Positions 49,850 through 62,143 of a stretch of 64,000 nt of DNA are shown here, piece after piece. Every line of letters begins with the position of its first letter. Position 1 is the first letter of the stretch. The notes under the pieces were generated by a model. The model was not told the DNA's origin and searched no databases. It worked only from the letters and a program-made list of their open reading frames with translations. The stretch lies in NCBI RefSeq assembly GCF_030867145.1, contig NC_134434.1, positions 5,642,001 to 5,706,000 of the forward strand, written 5' to 3'. The translations under genes and the position numbers were made by a program. The stretch comes from Opisthocomus hoazin. Its lineage: Eukaryota; Chordata; Aves; Opisthocomiformes; Opisthocomidae.

Positions 49850-50110
49850 GACAGGCGCTTCGGGAACGACGTCCAGACTCTGTTCCCAGTGCCGGCCCCG
49901 GTGCTCCGCAGCCCGTTCCCCGCGGGGCCGGGAGATGCACCCAGCGCCTGCACGTGTGCCTGACGTCAATGGCGGCTGCAGGTGCTGGGCGCGATTGCGG
50001 TGAGAGAAAGGAAACATCTTGTGTTTTCAGATACGGGATTTGGCACCGGCCGCGTGCGAAGCCTGGCGTTGGACAGGCTCTGCTCCGCGGTGTGCACTGC
50101 GGGAGGGTTC
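49850..50110. promoter_or_regulatory. GC-rich intronic element with a full CRE; possible alternative promoter
   Basis: A small CpG-rich patch contains the palindromic CRE TGACGTCA at 49,961-49,968, directly followed by ATGGCGGC, which resembles a YY1 core. Nearby are CACGTG at 49,951-49,956 and a possible donor GCG|GTGAGA near 50,000. CRE plus YY1 is common at CpG-type promoters. Vertebrate NTN1 is reported to make shorter transcripts from internal promoters, but whether this position corresponds is unknown. Confidence 0.35.
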
Positions 50111-51479
50111 CCAGGCTGGGATGCGTCTGATGTCAGAGCAATTTGGGAGCAAATCTCTCCTCCAGCTAAAAGGAAACTTCATCTCAGACAAGGAGGGGAC
50201 CAGGAACCACTAAAGAACAGTCTGCCAAACACTCCCAGTGAAAAAACTTCCTTCCAGACAAAGCTGGGGCTTTGTCATCTCAGCGGTGGTCCAGGCAGGT
50301 ATTTGCAGGGCAGTGCTTACTAACACAGCCGTTGGGTTCCCGTCCGTCCTCATCACAACCAGGGAACTCAAATCCTTCCACAGCAGCGAGCTCTGCTCGC
50401 TCTGGTCCTGCAGACAGATGTGAAGACTGCGGGATTTCATCTCAAGGAGCTCCTGGTGTCCCTTATTAAATTTAGGCGATCCCTTTTCTTTAGCCTGCAT
50501 TCATCATCTCCACTTAAAAAGCCTTTGTGGTTCTCACCCTGTCTGTAACTCTTTTCCCCGGGGTCGGCACAGTGGGGTGTTGGGCAGCCCTATGAGACAA
50601 TTCCTTCCCACTCCCCTTGGCATCCCAATGGGACAAGGGGTTAAGTTGGTGGTGACTGATGGCTTCGAGTCCACCGGAGCATGTCTGCAGCCGTTGCTCA
50701 GCTGGGCGAGCAGCCCCCGGTGCCTGTCCGCAGGGTCGGGGCACCCCAGGAACACGCAGCGGAGCGGGGAGGCTGGACAAGTCCCAGGGCCATCGATGGG
50801 TGACAGTGGTTCACAGCGGCTGAGACCCACCAGACCAGGAAGGACTGGATGGGTGGAAGATGTCCTTTCTGTCTTCTGTCCTGTGGTGATTCAGGGCTTT
50901 GCAGACGGTCCATCTCCGGGGGACAGAGGAAGAGAAGCTCTGTCTGCAGCAGGGTGGGAGTGGGGTGTGGGTAGGACAGGGAGAGCTGGCAGGGACCTGG
51001 TCACGCGTGGACACATCTGTTGCACCCTCTTCCCTTTCGGTTCCGGGCACCGTGGTGGGATGGGCATCAGAGAGAGGACCTCAGTGGCTTTATAAATCCC
51101 TCTGTGAGCAGAAGGGGAGTCTGAGTGTCCCCAGCGTTTGCTTATGGTCACGTCTCTTCCAGAGGGACGGGGAAGGATGTAAGCATCCCTTCTCACCTTG
51201 TCAAGCAGCAGCATTTCTGATCTGAGCAAAGAGGCTCTGAGGAGGATTTCCGAGGTGTCCCTGTGGGATCCCTGGGGTGCCCATGCAGGATCCCCAGGGT
51301 GTAGCATCCTCTGCCCACCCAAGACGGATGCTGCTGCCTAGGGCTGGGCAGCACGGCACGACCATGTCTCTAGATTGAGCCAGCCAGGCAAGGCTGACGG
51401 GTGGATTTTGGAGCTGCTGTGTGCTGATATTGCCCATTACCTTCTACTGATGTTAGGGATACTCGTGATTTCTGATATC

Positions 51480-51600
51480 CAGGCTTGTCTCATGCCTCAG
51501 TTTCCCCATTTATAGAGAGTTAAAGGGGGGCTGTGTAAACTGCTTTGGACTTGGGGTAAGAAAGACATGAAGCAGTATTATAGCATCCTTGTGTCTAGTG
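51480..51600 (+). repeat. Ancient SINE-like relic (MIR/L3-type 3' end)
   Basis: 'catgcctcagtttccccatt' is followed about 30 bp later by 'gtgtaaactgctttggactt' and then AAGCAGTATTATAG. The order resembles the MIR/L3-type 3' region: CCTCAGTTTCC, then TGTAAAGTGCTTTG, then an ATTATT-rich end. Of the possible relics here this is the best supported. Confidence 0.45.
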
Positions 51601-54600
51601 AAATATTGCAAAGGGGCCAGCTTCACCAGTGGCACGGCACCAGCCAGCAACTGGAACAGACCCTGTGCGGGCTGGACCTCTCCATGTGCCGTCCACGGAG
51701 CCGCAGGTCCCTTGCACCCCAGCCCTGGTTCGGCTCCCGGAGGGTTGTTCTGCTCGGGGAGCTGCGCGAGCTGTGGGTAACGCTGTGTTGCTGAGCAGAT
51801 GGGTGCTGTAGCCATAGAAATATGGGCCCGTAAACTGCCGAGACTCCCATTGTAGCCTCCCAAGCAGGCCTTGCATGGGCAGAGCTTTCTCACAGGCTTT
51901 TATTCTCAGGAAGCTTAAAGTTAAACTGATTTCCAACCGAAAGGTTTTTACACCAACAAACAAACAAACAAAAAAGCGCAGTTAAGGCTAAAACAAAACC
52001 AGGCTTGGCACTCTGGGTTGGACACTTGCCTTCCCTTGAGCTTGTCCACAGCTAATCTCTGCCCTCCTCTTTCTGGGCCAAAGCATGTCATCCTTATTCA
52101 GCCTACGCTGTCCTCGCTTCGGCAAACTCCCCGTGACCGCCCGGGGGGACACGTTGCCGCTCCGAGGACGGAGCGAGAGGCACAGAAGGGCTTTTGAATC
52201 TCCGCTGCCTGTAGGGATCCTGCTTGTAAAAACACTCCCGGGGTTCTGGTTTTCCTACCTGGTCGGTGAAGTGGGGGCAGCTGGGACACGTGAGCCTGTC
52301 TTTATATTCTTAATATATATCCCCTTCTTCCTCGGGGATGGGGGATGGACTTTGTGACCACGGAGGGTTGCTGTCTTCTTTGGCCCTACGTCTCTCCTGC
52401 CTCTCTTTTGGGATGCCCTGCTTTTCGGCACGGTGTTTTTGAAGGCTCTTGTGCTTATTATGGGCTGTTGCATGCCAGGCTTGGGCTGTGCAAGCAGAGT
52501 TTTTCTGGGGACCTTCCTGAAGATTTTGGGGTGCTGTGATGAGTTTCTTCCCCAGCCAGTTTTGCCCTGTGGAACATGCAGGATGAAGGAGATCTTGAGT
52601 CAGGAGGACTGGAACCAGCTAGTTACCTTCATAGCATTGCAGACGTCGTACACCATTTCGCCCCGTGTTGCTGTCAAACGGCAGAACTAAACCCAAACCA
52701 GCCCCAGCACCCACCAAACGCAACACCCAAAGCACTGACACAGCTGCCCTCAATACGCCGGGGGGGCTTCACAGCCCCCCGACTCAACCCCACCCGGATC
52801 ATTGATTTGCAGCATGTTCATGATACCACCGAACAGGTCCCCCCCGATTTTTCAGGCAGCAGCAGGGGAGGTAGAAGTTTTGCCACCAGGATCAAACCTG
52901 CGCAGACGGTTTAGACCCGAGGAAAGGGTTCGGCAGCGGCAGAGCCCAGCGGTCACAGCTGCTTCATCCCCAGGGTATCTCCAGAGCGGTGGCTGCCGCT
53001 TGGCCTTTGCTGCTGTCATCAGCGGGGGACATTTCCTTTATGTGACCCGAGCTCCCCTCTCCGAGCATCCCTGCCAGATCCCTGCCGCTTCCCACAAGGC
53101 AGCCTGGCAGAGCCGGGGGAGCCCGGCATGGCTGTGGGGCTCATCCTGGTTCTGCAGCCCGGCGTTATGGGGGAGACCTGAGCGCGAACCACTGCACAGC
53201 TCGAAAAGGGACGGGTCAGATCCTCACCCGGTTCAAACCCAGCTCTGATCGGCGGCAGCATCTCAGCCCCGCTAACCACCCTCCGAAAAATCAATGCCCC
53301 GATGGCTGGGATGGGGCTGCCTGGCTGAAGTGACAGGCAGGCTTTTAAAAAGATATCTGTATAATAGCTTTCATTTATAGGGGGATTAGGATGCCCTGGG
53401 GACTGATAAGGAGGCAGGGAGGCTTTTCCTGCTCCGAGCCGGTGCAGCCAAGGAGGCTGTTGGGGGGAGAGGAGCAGGGGGCTCGGCTGCTCTCGCTCCA
53501 TCCCAGGCGGGAGCAGCCCGTGTTTGCAGCAGAGATCAGCGGCACGAAGGGGCTCAGCCACACACTTGCTGGGAGTTTGCGTTAGGCTCACGAGAAGGCA
53601 GGGAATTAACTGGTGGGGAGGATAAAATCTTACCTTTTTCTTTGGTTGATACTAAAGAAGCAGGTTCTGAGCTGGGAGAGCACGCACACCCATGTCGGCA
53701 GTGGGTCGGGGATGGAGGAAGCATGCAGATCAGCTGGGAGCTTGATTTATGGATTTATTTTGAACAGCACTGTTTTTAGTGGAGACTGGAGTTTAAAAAC
53801 TGATGGAGCGATATAGCCAGAGCAACTGCCTCGTCCCAGGGCTCAGCAGGGCTGGTGCTGGGAGCCCGAGGTCTCAGCTGGCTCTGGAGGGACGGCTGCA
53901 TCGACAGCGCAAGAGCAGCTCGAAATTATTGCTGCTGCTCACGACACGCATCTCCTGTGCAAAGCGACCGCCGCATCGCCAGGGAGTGCAGCAGGCAAAG
54001 AAAGCGATAGGGAAGATGTCCCACACACAGCGGTGAAAGCAGGGAGGGTGTGGGCAGAAGCTTTCCTTTCAAACTTTTTCAAAGTGCCTTGTAAATGATG
54101 GAGGGTTGAAATTTGTATCTGCATCTCCCTCCTTGACAGCAGATTTGAATTTGGGGAAGGAAAAAACCTCTATTTCACACCCTCCTTGAAGTGCGGGGTT
54201 TTTCTGAATTATTTCATGAAGGGTTATGGGCTGGCAGGGACCGCTGGCTTTGCCCACTGGCCGTTGTCACCCAGGTTGTGGTACCACCTGGAGAGGGATC
54301 CCTGCTGCCCGATACAAAGGCAGGGAGCCCCGGGGTCCTGCGCGGGGAGCCGCAGCACCCAGCCCCCTCCCGTGATGTGCCCCCTGGTACGGCGGAGCTG
54401 GTAGAGGTAAAGGATGAGCCCAGGAGACCTTTGCCATATCTTCTGCCAAAAATGAGCAGCAAGAAAGGGCTCGTGTGGGTGGGTGAGCAGGAACGCCGGC
54501 ACAGGTGGGGCGAGCAGCCTTGGGGGGGGTCACAGAGACAAATTTTTTCCCTGCCTGAGGGTCAAACCTGCTGCATCTCCCCTGTTTGGGGAGAGGAGGG

Positions 54601-57479
54601 GATGGAGAGCCAGGAGCCTGCACCCAGCAGCCCCAAATTCACCTGGAGAAGGGCAAAACCAACGTGAGGGGCTGGAGCAGGCAGGGCGCTGACGCAGGCT
54701 GTGAGCAGCCAGGCTCTGCGGGCTTGTTTTGCAGCTAATTTGTTCTTTTTGACCTGCTGCGGGGAGCTGCTGGGGTGGGAAACGCTTGCTGATTGTGGAG
54801 AAGCAGACACAGATTCCACGCTGACGCGTGGCCAGGGGGGAAGCGCTTTCCCCTGCTCCTCAGGGCGCTGGGGAGCGGGAGGATTTCTTTCCTCCGCCGT
54901 CCCAGGTGGGAAATAGAGAAGAAACGCAGGAGGAGAGCTGCTGGCTCGGTAGTCCCCGTTTTGCATGGCTCACTCTCCGGGCTGCTTGCCGTATCCGTGC
55001 CGGGTCTGCAAGCTCCCAGTTTGTGTGGGGTGAAGCCCAGCTGTGCTGTCCCCGATCACCATCTTTACACATGCCTCTGTACTCCAGGTTTGCAGTTTTG
55101 GGTGGGAAGGCAGATGAGGAGTCCATGTTATCTTCCCCATGGCATTTCGGAGCCGTCCATCACCCTGATCCCTCCCAGGCTGCACTCTGTGGTGCTGCGT
55201 GGATCGTTGCGATCCGTGCTTCGTTTTGACCCAGTATGACTATTCTCATGGCAGCTCCATGGGGTAAATGAACACCCCTTAATGTCAGCCATCCGGATAT
55301 TTAGGGTCCCGTCTTTGGCAGTCAGATTACAGTGGATGCAGAGAGCAAGGACAATGTATCTGATTGGAAAAACAGAATTTTATTTTACACACTGGGGTTT
55401 GCCCAGTGCCCAGCAGCCCAGTGCAGCACCTCGGTTTGCCCTCCCAGCCCCAGAAGTACTTTTCTTCAGTGTCCAGTGTATTGCCTCTGGCTGGTCAGCG
55501 AAGGGCTGAGCCATGCATGCAGGAAGGTAAGGTGGGATGAGGGAGAGGGAGAGGCAGTGCAAGCAGGCAAGACCTGAATCTCCCTGTTCTCAGCCTCCTC
55601 TTCTTCATGCTAGACCCTCCCTAGACCCTGCAGGACCCACGCAGGGAGGCCCTGGCTCTTCCTGGACCACTGGCCACCACAGCATGTAGGAATGCATAAC
55701 CAGAAGCAGCTTGTTCCGGAGCAAATCCAGTCCTGGGGGGATGTGATAGAGGTATCAGGACACTGTAAATAGAGCAGAGAAGGAGGAAGGTAAATGATGG
55801 GTAGAGCTACGGATAGGAGAAAAAGGTCTGGTTTTAAAAATCAGCCATCGTGGTGCACAAGATGAGCAGAGCAGCCCACAGAGCATCCTCGGGATGGCCG
55901 AAGCCGGCTGCTCCCTCCCGGCGCTGGCAAGAGGCCGTTGTTTTCCAGCCTCATCTGATAAGCGGCGCAGAACCCGCCAGGCAGCCGTCGTGCATTTTGC
56001 CTTCCCCCGGCGTTGCGGGCTGTCCCGAGCCAGGCTGTTTACTCGCTCGTCCGCCCACCCTTTTGCAATAGGGAGTCAGTTCTGGTTAATGTTGGAGATT
56101 GTAACGTGATTACCGAAAGTCTCATGAAATTAAATCACTTTGCTTCAAAGCGGCCGGGGAGGGGGAGCGTCTCTCTGGCAGCGGGGATGGCCGAGCGGAT
56201 ATTGAAAGCAGACTGGTAGCCAGTATTGCATCGCACACAATTGAGCTCTGACAGTGTGAAGGCAAATACAAACAGCAGCTTGTGTTTGCACACAAAGGCT
56301 CTGTGCACCAGCATCCCCGGCCCTGTACTTTACACCCTCGGCTCTTGGGCAAAAAGTCCTGGGAGGGTAGGAGGGAGGGAAACTCCACTGAATATTTAGA
56401 AATGAATTGAACTATGCAAACACGCCATTGGGAAGCTCTCAGTGTAACGCTTTGGATCAGCTACCCGCCGGGGCTGGAACACAACTGCTGGGCTTGAAAG
56501 GGCGACTTTCACGCTGAAGCAAAACTGGACAAAAGAAGATAAATGAAACGGGCTCCCGGCGGGGTTTGGTTTGTTTGTTTTTGTAACTCGGCTAATATTC
56601 CCGCATTGTTCAGCCCAGCGGCCCAGTGTCTGTCCTTCGCACGCTGCTCGTAAATCGGGGCTAAGCAGGCAGCGCAGGCAGCAGGCGGTGCGGGGTCCGG
56701 GGGGGTGAGCCCCTCCGGCTCGGGGCCCTGGGGACCCTGAGGTTGTCCTCTGCGGCGGTTGTGGGACAGGGAGTTGGATGCTCTGTCTCTACGGGGTCGC
56801 AGTCACACCGCGCCGCGCCGGGAAGGTCTGAGCCGGAGCGGTGATCCTCAGCCGTGTTGATTCCCAAGCGAACCCGCATTCAGCATCCTTGAGCACGGCA
56901 CGGAGTCTGGGCTAGAGCGGGAAGATGAACGTGGTCTGTGGACCAGCGCGGCTTTGTGGTGGCTTGTTCTGCAGCTGAGCGTGGCACGTCCTAACAATTT
57001 TCATGGAGCTGGCAGCAAATCTGCTGAGATTTGCCCAAGCGGGGACCTCCTAGACGAACTGTGGGTACCAGCAGTGATGAGGCAACTGTCTCCGTCCCAT
57101 GGCCCAGCAGTAGAGCAAGGAGCAGTGCTCATCCTCCCTGAGCTGGGTGCGTGCCCAGGGGAGCAGTGCTTGTCCTCGCTGCGCCGGGTGCGTGCCCAGG
57201 GACGTGTCACTGCCGAGCTCGGAGCCTGCTCGGGACTGCGGGGATGCTGCTTTCGTGGGATGGACCTTGTGCGCAGGATAAGGGCACTGCAGGGTCCCAA
57301 AACCGGTCCTGGTGGACACAGCCAGGCTGCTACAGGCACTCATTTGGTTTTAAGAAACCAAATTTTAAAAAACCAAATTTTTTTGGGGAAAAAGATCCCC
57401 AAATTAAAGCCTCTTAAAGATTCGCTCGCCCTCAGGATTTTAGGCAAAGAAGTAGCCGGGTCTAATACCACAATATTTC

Positions 57480-58330
57480 CCTAGTTACCACGGAGTGAGT
57501 AAAAGCTTAATAATCAGATGTATAATAGTTTTGATCGAATCAAACAGCAAAATTAGCAATGCCTTTAAAACATCAAATCATGTTTAATATGCTCCGTAGC
57601 ATTCCCTTCTCACAAGCCTCTGCGAAACCAGCAAATGTTCACAAAAATTTGGCAAACCAGTTTCCCCAGGAATCCAGCCCCCCAAATGAGCTATTTGTGA
57701 GTCTCCACAAAGTTTCACCCAATCAAAAAAAAAAAAAACCACAAAAAAAATCCACGAAAAAAACAAAAACCCCAACAAACCCCCAGACGGCACATCACGT
57801 GCGTGGGGCAACCAAAGAAACCCCCGGGTTTGGGTGACCAATGAACGTCCCCAGCAATGAAAAGCGAACAATTTGTCGGCAGCCCATGCACTTGAAAACG
57901 AATGATCCAAATTATTCAGCAAGTCTCCCTGGATAGTGAATCCATTGAAAGGGGATCGAGACGGAGTCATAAATTATTCATCACCCACAAGAGAATGAAA
58001 TGCATATAATCATAACAATAATAATAACAACAACAATCGCTACACTAAGAATAGTAACCAGAATTCAGCCAGCTCTGCTGGGAGAACCAGGGAGGCATGA
58101 AGACTCGCAGAATTTATCGTCCATTTATTTCAACCCCCCTTTAGAGCAGCTGTGTTAAATAAAGGGATGTAAAGTGAGTCAACATTTGGAATAAATGTAT
58201 TTATCATCAATAATTTGGCTCGCTTGCCCTGATTAGGGGTGATGCAGTTTTTACTCTGGTCCTTGGCAGCGAGAAGGTCCATGAGCTCACACGCATCACT
58301 GTTAATTGCTGAATATAATGAATTTCTCAG
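57480..58330. promoter_or_regulatory. Candidate intronic enhancer / conserved element, AT-rich
   Basis: A markedly AT-rich block inside a GC-rich intron. It contains TTTTGATCGAATCAAAC, AACAATTTG (SOX-like), ATAAATTATTCATC, AAATGCATATAATC (POU-like), an AATAATAATAACAACAAC run at 58,017-58,036, TTTATTTCAACC and ATTTATCATCAATAATTTGG. An A-rich low-complexity segment occupies 57,720-57,785. The density of developmental motifs suggests a neural or floor-plate enhancer; this is inference without alignment. Confidence 0.35.
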
Positions 58331-58858
58331 AGTCCTGGACTACTTTTAAGGAGTCTGTGGAAGTGGTTGCAGAGGCGTGCACTGTACCACTGTCCCCAGA
58401 AAATTTATAGGTGTCCACGAACTGAAAGAGAAGTGGAAAGTGCTGGCCTAACACACATCCCCGGGATTCAACTCTTCCTGGCTTGAATGGGACCTTGATT
58501 GCGGAGTCACCCGGGACCCGCTGAGGCAGCGAGAGAGCTAAGGAGAGGCCACAACACTTGTCACACAGCCCGCGAGTTTCCTGTTGTCGCTGGCACGCAT
58601 GTTTTTGGCTGAGAAAAATCCGCCGCAGATACGCCATGAGCCTGAATTCGGTGTGTTTCAGCTCTCCATCGTTTTGCCTCCCTTGGGATCTGAGCTTTCG
58701 TTTGGGCACCTTTTATTTGGGACCCTCTTCCACCGACACCCTCGGAGAGATTTTCTCCAAGGGGAGCGCACTGCTGGGCGATGGCTGGGTGATATTGAAG
58801 GTTCAAATACATTTATATGCTCGCACCGTGTTGTAAAGCACCCGACTACAACTTTGGC

Positions 58859-58866
58859 ATGCAAAT
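58859..58866 (+). promoter_or_regulatory. Perfect octamer ATGCAAAT (POU site)
   Basis: The exact POU/OCT consensus lies in an AT-rich context (GGCATGCAAATGAATTCC), close to the right of the candidate enhancer block. A single eight-base match has low specificity. Confidence 0.3.
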
Positions 58867-59559
58867 GAATTCCTGTTCGCGGCAAAGGGGCTCAGCCGTG
58901 GCACTCGGCCATCTCCCAACGGTTTCCCACAGGTTGCCCCGTGTTTGCAAGGGGGGGTCGGAAGGGCTCTAGGGTCCCTTTGCTCCCGTCGGGCTTCCTC
59001 AGAGCTTTCTCCACCTGCTGCTCTCAGCAAGGAGAGGGGAGGTGTCCTGCTGTTCCATGAACACAGGAATTAAAAAATGGAACTTTCAAGGCTAGGAAGC
59101 ATCAGGTTGGGCCAGGAAGGAGAAAAGCTCTCAACCCATATGGCTCCATCGGCTTTTGGTGCTGCGGTCAGTGCTCAGCACCCCCATGGCTTGGGTTGAA
59201 TGGGTCAGTGCTGCAGCAAAGTGGGGCAGGCTCGACACGATGGAGCCAGCCCGTGGGGGCTATTTTGGAGACCAATGTGCCAAAATACTTAGCCTTAGAG
59301 CCTGATTTTTACTTGCTTGCTGAAATAATCTGAAATTCAGGCTCAGCCGCACTCTGGTGGGGGAAGGCGCGAGAGGATGGGGGGGGAGGCAGAGGAGGGG
59401 CCGGGGCTGGCCGGGGGCTGGCAGGGGGCATGGTGGGGTGCTCATCCACCTACCCTGGTCCTAGCAAGCGTTGGGGTTTCGTGGCATGGTGGTGCCTCTC
59501 CCCACGGCCGTGGTAGGACAGCCAAGCTCGTAGATGCTCTGCTGACGGGCAGCTGTAAC

Positions 59560-59900
59560 GCAAGAAGGAGAAGAAAGAGTTCCTGCTGGCATTTTTGTTG
59601 GAAGTCAACTGTGTATTAAGCGGAGCACGGTTTTCATTACCAGCTCCATTTTGGTACAATAAATCACAAACTAGAAAACACACTTTTGGCCTAGATCCTG
59701 CCCTCAGTTATGAGTGGCAGTAACCAGAGGCAAAATCCAGCTTCGGCTTCAGCGTTGCGGCCCATATGTTCACCTTTTGGAATTAATTTCTTCTGGTAAT
59801 TTCTGCGTAATTATACAGCATTGAAGGCTGATTATACGCTTCCTCTCACGGGCAATTAATATTGCTGATCTAGTGCCAAGGGTGCACTTTGCAGTGTGCC
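59560..59900. promoter_or_regulatory. Candidate intronic conserved element
   Basis: AT-rich and low in simple repeats, with TTTTCATTACCAGCTCC, CAATAAATCACAAAC, GGAATTAATTTCTTC, GCGTAATTATACAGC and GGCAATTAATATTGC (a near-palindromic homeodomain-type site). The lack of low-complexity sequence makes chance AT-richness less likely than constraint, but this is untested. Confidence 0.35.
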
Positions 59901-60210
59901 AACCCAAGAAGAGAGGCGAGCTCAGCCTCCAGCGCCTGCAGCGAGGTGACGGTCTGGACCCTGTTACCTTCAGCGAGGGGACTCCGGACACCCCCTCACC
60001 CCCCCTCCAGAGTCCTCAGAGGAGATGGGGTCACCAGCTAGCAATTTAGCACAGATCAAGCACTTGCTGTTCGGCCCTAGAAAAAACACGGAGTGTTTTC
60101 CATGCTCCAGCTGCTGCTGAAATATTTGGGAGGTCATTTCTGCCGAGCGGGCTGGAAGAACCTGTAATTGCAACAGATGCTATCCGACGCCGGCAGCCCC
60201 GTGGGTGAGC

Positions 60211-60249
60211 AGAGCAGCTCATCTCCCCAGAGCAGCTCATCTCCCCAGA
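60211..60249 (+). repeat. 18-bp tandem repeat, two copies
   Basis: AGAGCAGCTCATCTCCCC occurs at 60,211 and 60,229, followed by the start of a third copy (AGAGCA). Simple local duplication. Confidence 0.85.
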
Positions 60250-60490
60250 GCAATCATCTAATTTATATCTCATAAGACAGTTTTATTTTTGTGAATTACC
60301 AATGCCTTGTTCTGCCAGTGAACTGGCAGATCTGTGCACACTCCCCGGGGTTTCGGCCACAGCCCTTGCTCCTGCTTGAGACAGGGGGAGTGGAGAGTTG
60401 TAAAAGAAACTTCTCGCATCGGGTTATGGTGCCTATAAAATTAGCCCCGTTAGAAGCTAGCTGCCCATTAAAACAACCAATTTAAATAGA
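60250..60490. promoter_or_regulatory. Weak candidate intronic element
   Basis: AT-rich stretches include AATCATCTAATTTATATCTC, TTTTATTTTTGTGAATTACC and CCAATTTAAATAGATAAC. They suggest possible homeodomain/GATA sites but are interrupted by ordinary sequence. Less convincing than the block at 59.6 kb. Confidence 0.2.
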
Positions 60491-61590
60491 TAACAAAGGC
60501 AGCCCCTCGCCCCCCTCACAGCTTCTGTAAAATAACTGACTTGAAGCGGACGGAAAGAAGAGGAGAACAGCAACGGGTTTGCTTGAGTCAGGCTTCTGCA
60601 CGGCTCAGACGGATTTGTTTGCTGCTTTCTGTATGCAAACGGCTTCAGTTCGAATGAGAAGGAGAGAGAAAGCAAGTGGGAGGAGGGGAAATCATTTCTA
60701 GTTTCACCACTGGTTTCTGTGGGCTTTGGACGAAGCCCCGCTCACCCTCTGTGCAATTTGTTCTCCCCGTCTGGGTTTGGGCAGAAGGTCGGGCTTGGCT
60801 GCATGCGGGCTTTGCTCGCATTAATGAATTTGCTCCTCTTCTGCCAGATGCAACAACGGGAGAGTCTGAAACCCGATGGGGAAGGTGCTGCCTCTAGGAG
60901 CTTGGCTGTGCTGGGCCGGGGTGCGGGGCTGTCCTTGCAACCCCCCTTTGCAGCAGGGGGGCTCCTCCAAAGGCAGCCCGCAGCACGGGGACCTCACAGA
61001 TGCCAGCGTCCCCACAGCTCCAGCCGCTTTCTCAGGGTCCTCGCATGGGAAAAGCAGCAATTTCACCTCCCTTGCCAATGCCCGGGGCCAGCTCTGCGTC
61101 CCAGGCTGCAGGGAGTCAAAATGCGCTTTGATAGCGGTGCCCTTTCTGCTCATGCCCAGGTATAGTCCCCCAGCTCTGAGATTCACTCTTAGGGGAAAAT
61201 TAATAGCAAAAATGTGGAACAAGAGGGGAATTTTCCTGCATCTCCCATGCATCCAGCAAAGAGCAGCTCAGAGAGTCAGGTTCACTTGGTCAGGGGAGTG
61301 GAGCCTCGTCATATGCCCAGTTCCACCTCTGTGGGAAGCACTTGGTATGTCACCCAGTCACTTCTGCATTTGGGAGCTTAAAATAAATCCTCTGGCTCAG
61401 TCCCAGCTTGAGAGCTAACGCAGCAAACTGCTACCCAAGCCACAAGTCATCATTAGGTTTCAGAGTGAACACTCCCTCATAAAGGCAAGAGTAGCTTGTC
61501 ACACCTGTTAGCTGCGACAGCATCATCCATTCCCAGACAGCGTTCACCCGCCTCCCCAAGCCCCATTTCCCAGGCTCACAGACTCACGTT

Positions 61591-61738
61591 TTCACAGAAT
61601 CACAGAATGTTTTGTGTTGGAGGGGACCTTAAGGATCATCTTGTTTCAACCCCCTATCATGGGCAGGGGCACCTTCCGCTAGACCAGGGTGCTCAAAGCC
61701 CCATCCAACCTGGCCTTGAACTCTTCCAGGGATAGGGC
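61591..61738 (-). mobile_element. CR1 LINE 3' end fragment (minus)
   Basis: On the plus strand it opens with two CACAGAAT octamers (61,593-61,608), then GGAGGGGACCTTAAGGATCA, CCCCCTATCATGGGCAGGGG and CATCCAACCTGGCCTTGAAC. This is the reverse complement of a standard CR1 3' UTR. Homology fades at about 61,738. It is very short and 5'-truncated, and belongs to a different CR1 subfamily from the copies at 31 and 35 kb. Confidence 0.92.
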
Positions 61739-61840
61739 ATGCATTTCCCTCATCCTGTCCTCCCAAGGTGGCAGAGAGAAGCCAGGAAAAGCAGGAGCTG
61801 AAACCCATAAAAGACGAAGAGGAAAAACTGCCAAAACAGG

Positions 61841-62143
61841 AGAGAAAACTTTTCACAAGGGTGTGTAGTGATAGGACAAGGGGGAACGGCTCTAAACTAG
61901 AAGAGGGCAGATTTAGATTAGATATTGGGAAGAAATTTTTCCCCATGAGGGTGGTGAAAAACACTGGCCCAGGTTGCCCAGAGAAGCTGTGGCTGCCCGC
62001 TCCCTGGCAGGGTTCAAGGCCAGGTTGGATGGAGCTCTGAGCACCCTGGGCTGGTGGAAGATGTCCCTGCTGATGGCAGGGGGTTGGAACCAGATGAGCT
62101 TTAAGGTCCCTGCCAACCCTTACCAATCTATGGTTCTATGATG
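61841..62143 (+). mobile_element. CR1 LINE 3' end fragment (plus), head-to-head with the previous one
   Basis: The plus strand carries the ORF2 C-terminus remnant (KLFTRVCSDRTRGNG, then KKFFPMRVV with shifts) and the 3' UTR: TTCAAGGCCAGGTTGGATGG, GGTGGAAGATGTCCCTGC-like and GGCAGGGGGTTGGAACCAGA. It ends in diverged octamers (TCTATGGTTCTATGATG). It is frameshifted and inactive. Its 3' UTR is complementary to the fragment at 61,591-61,738. Confidence 0.93.
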
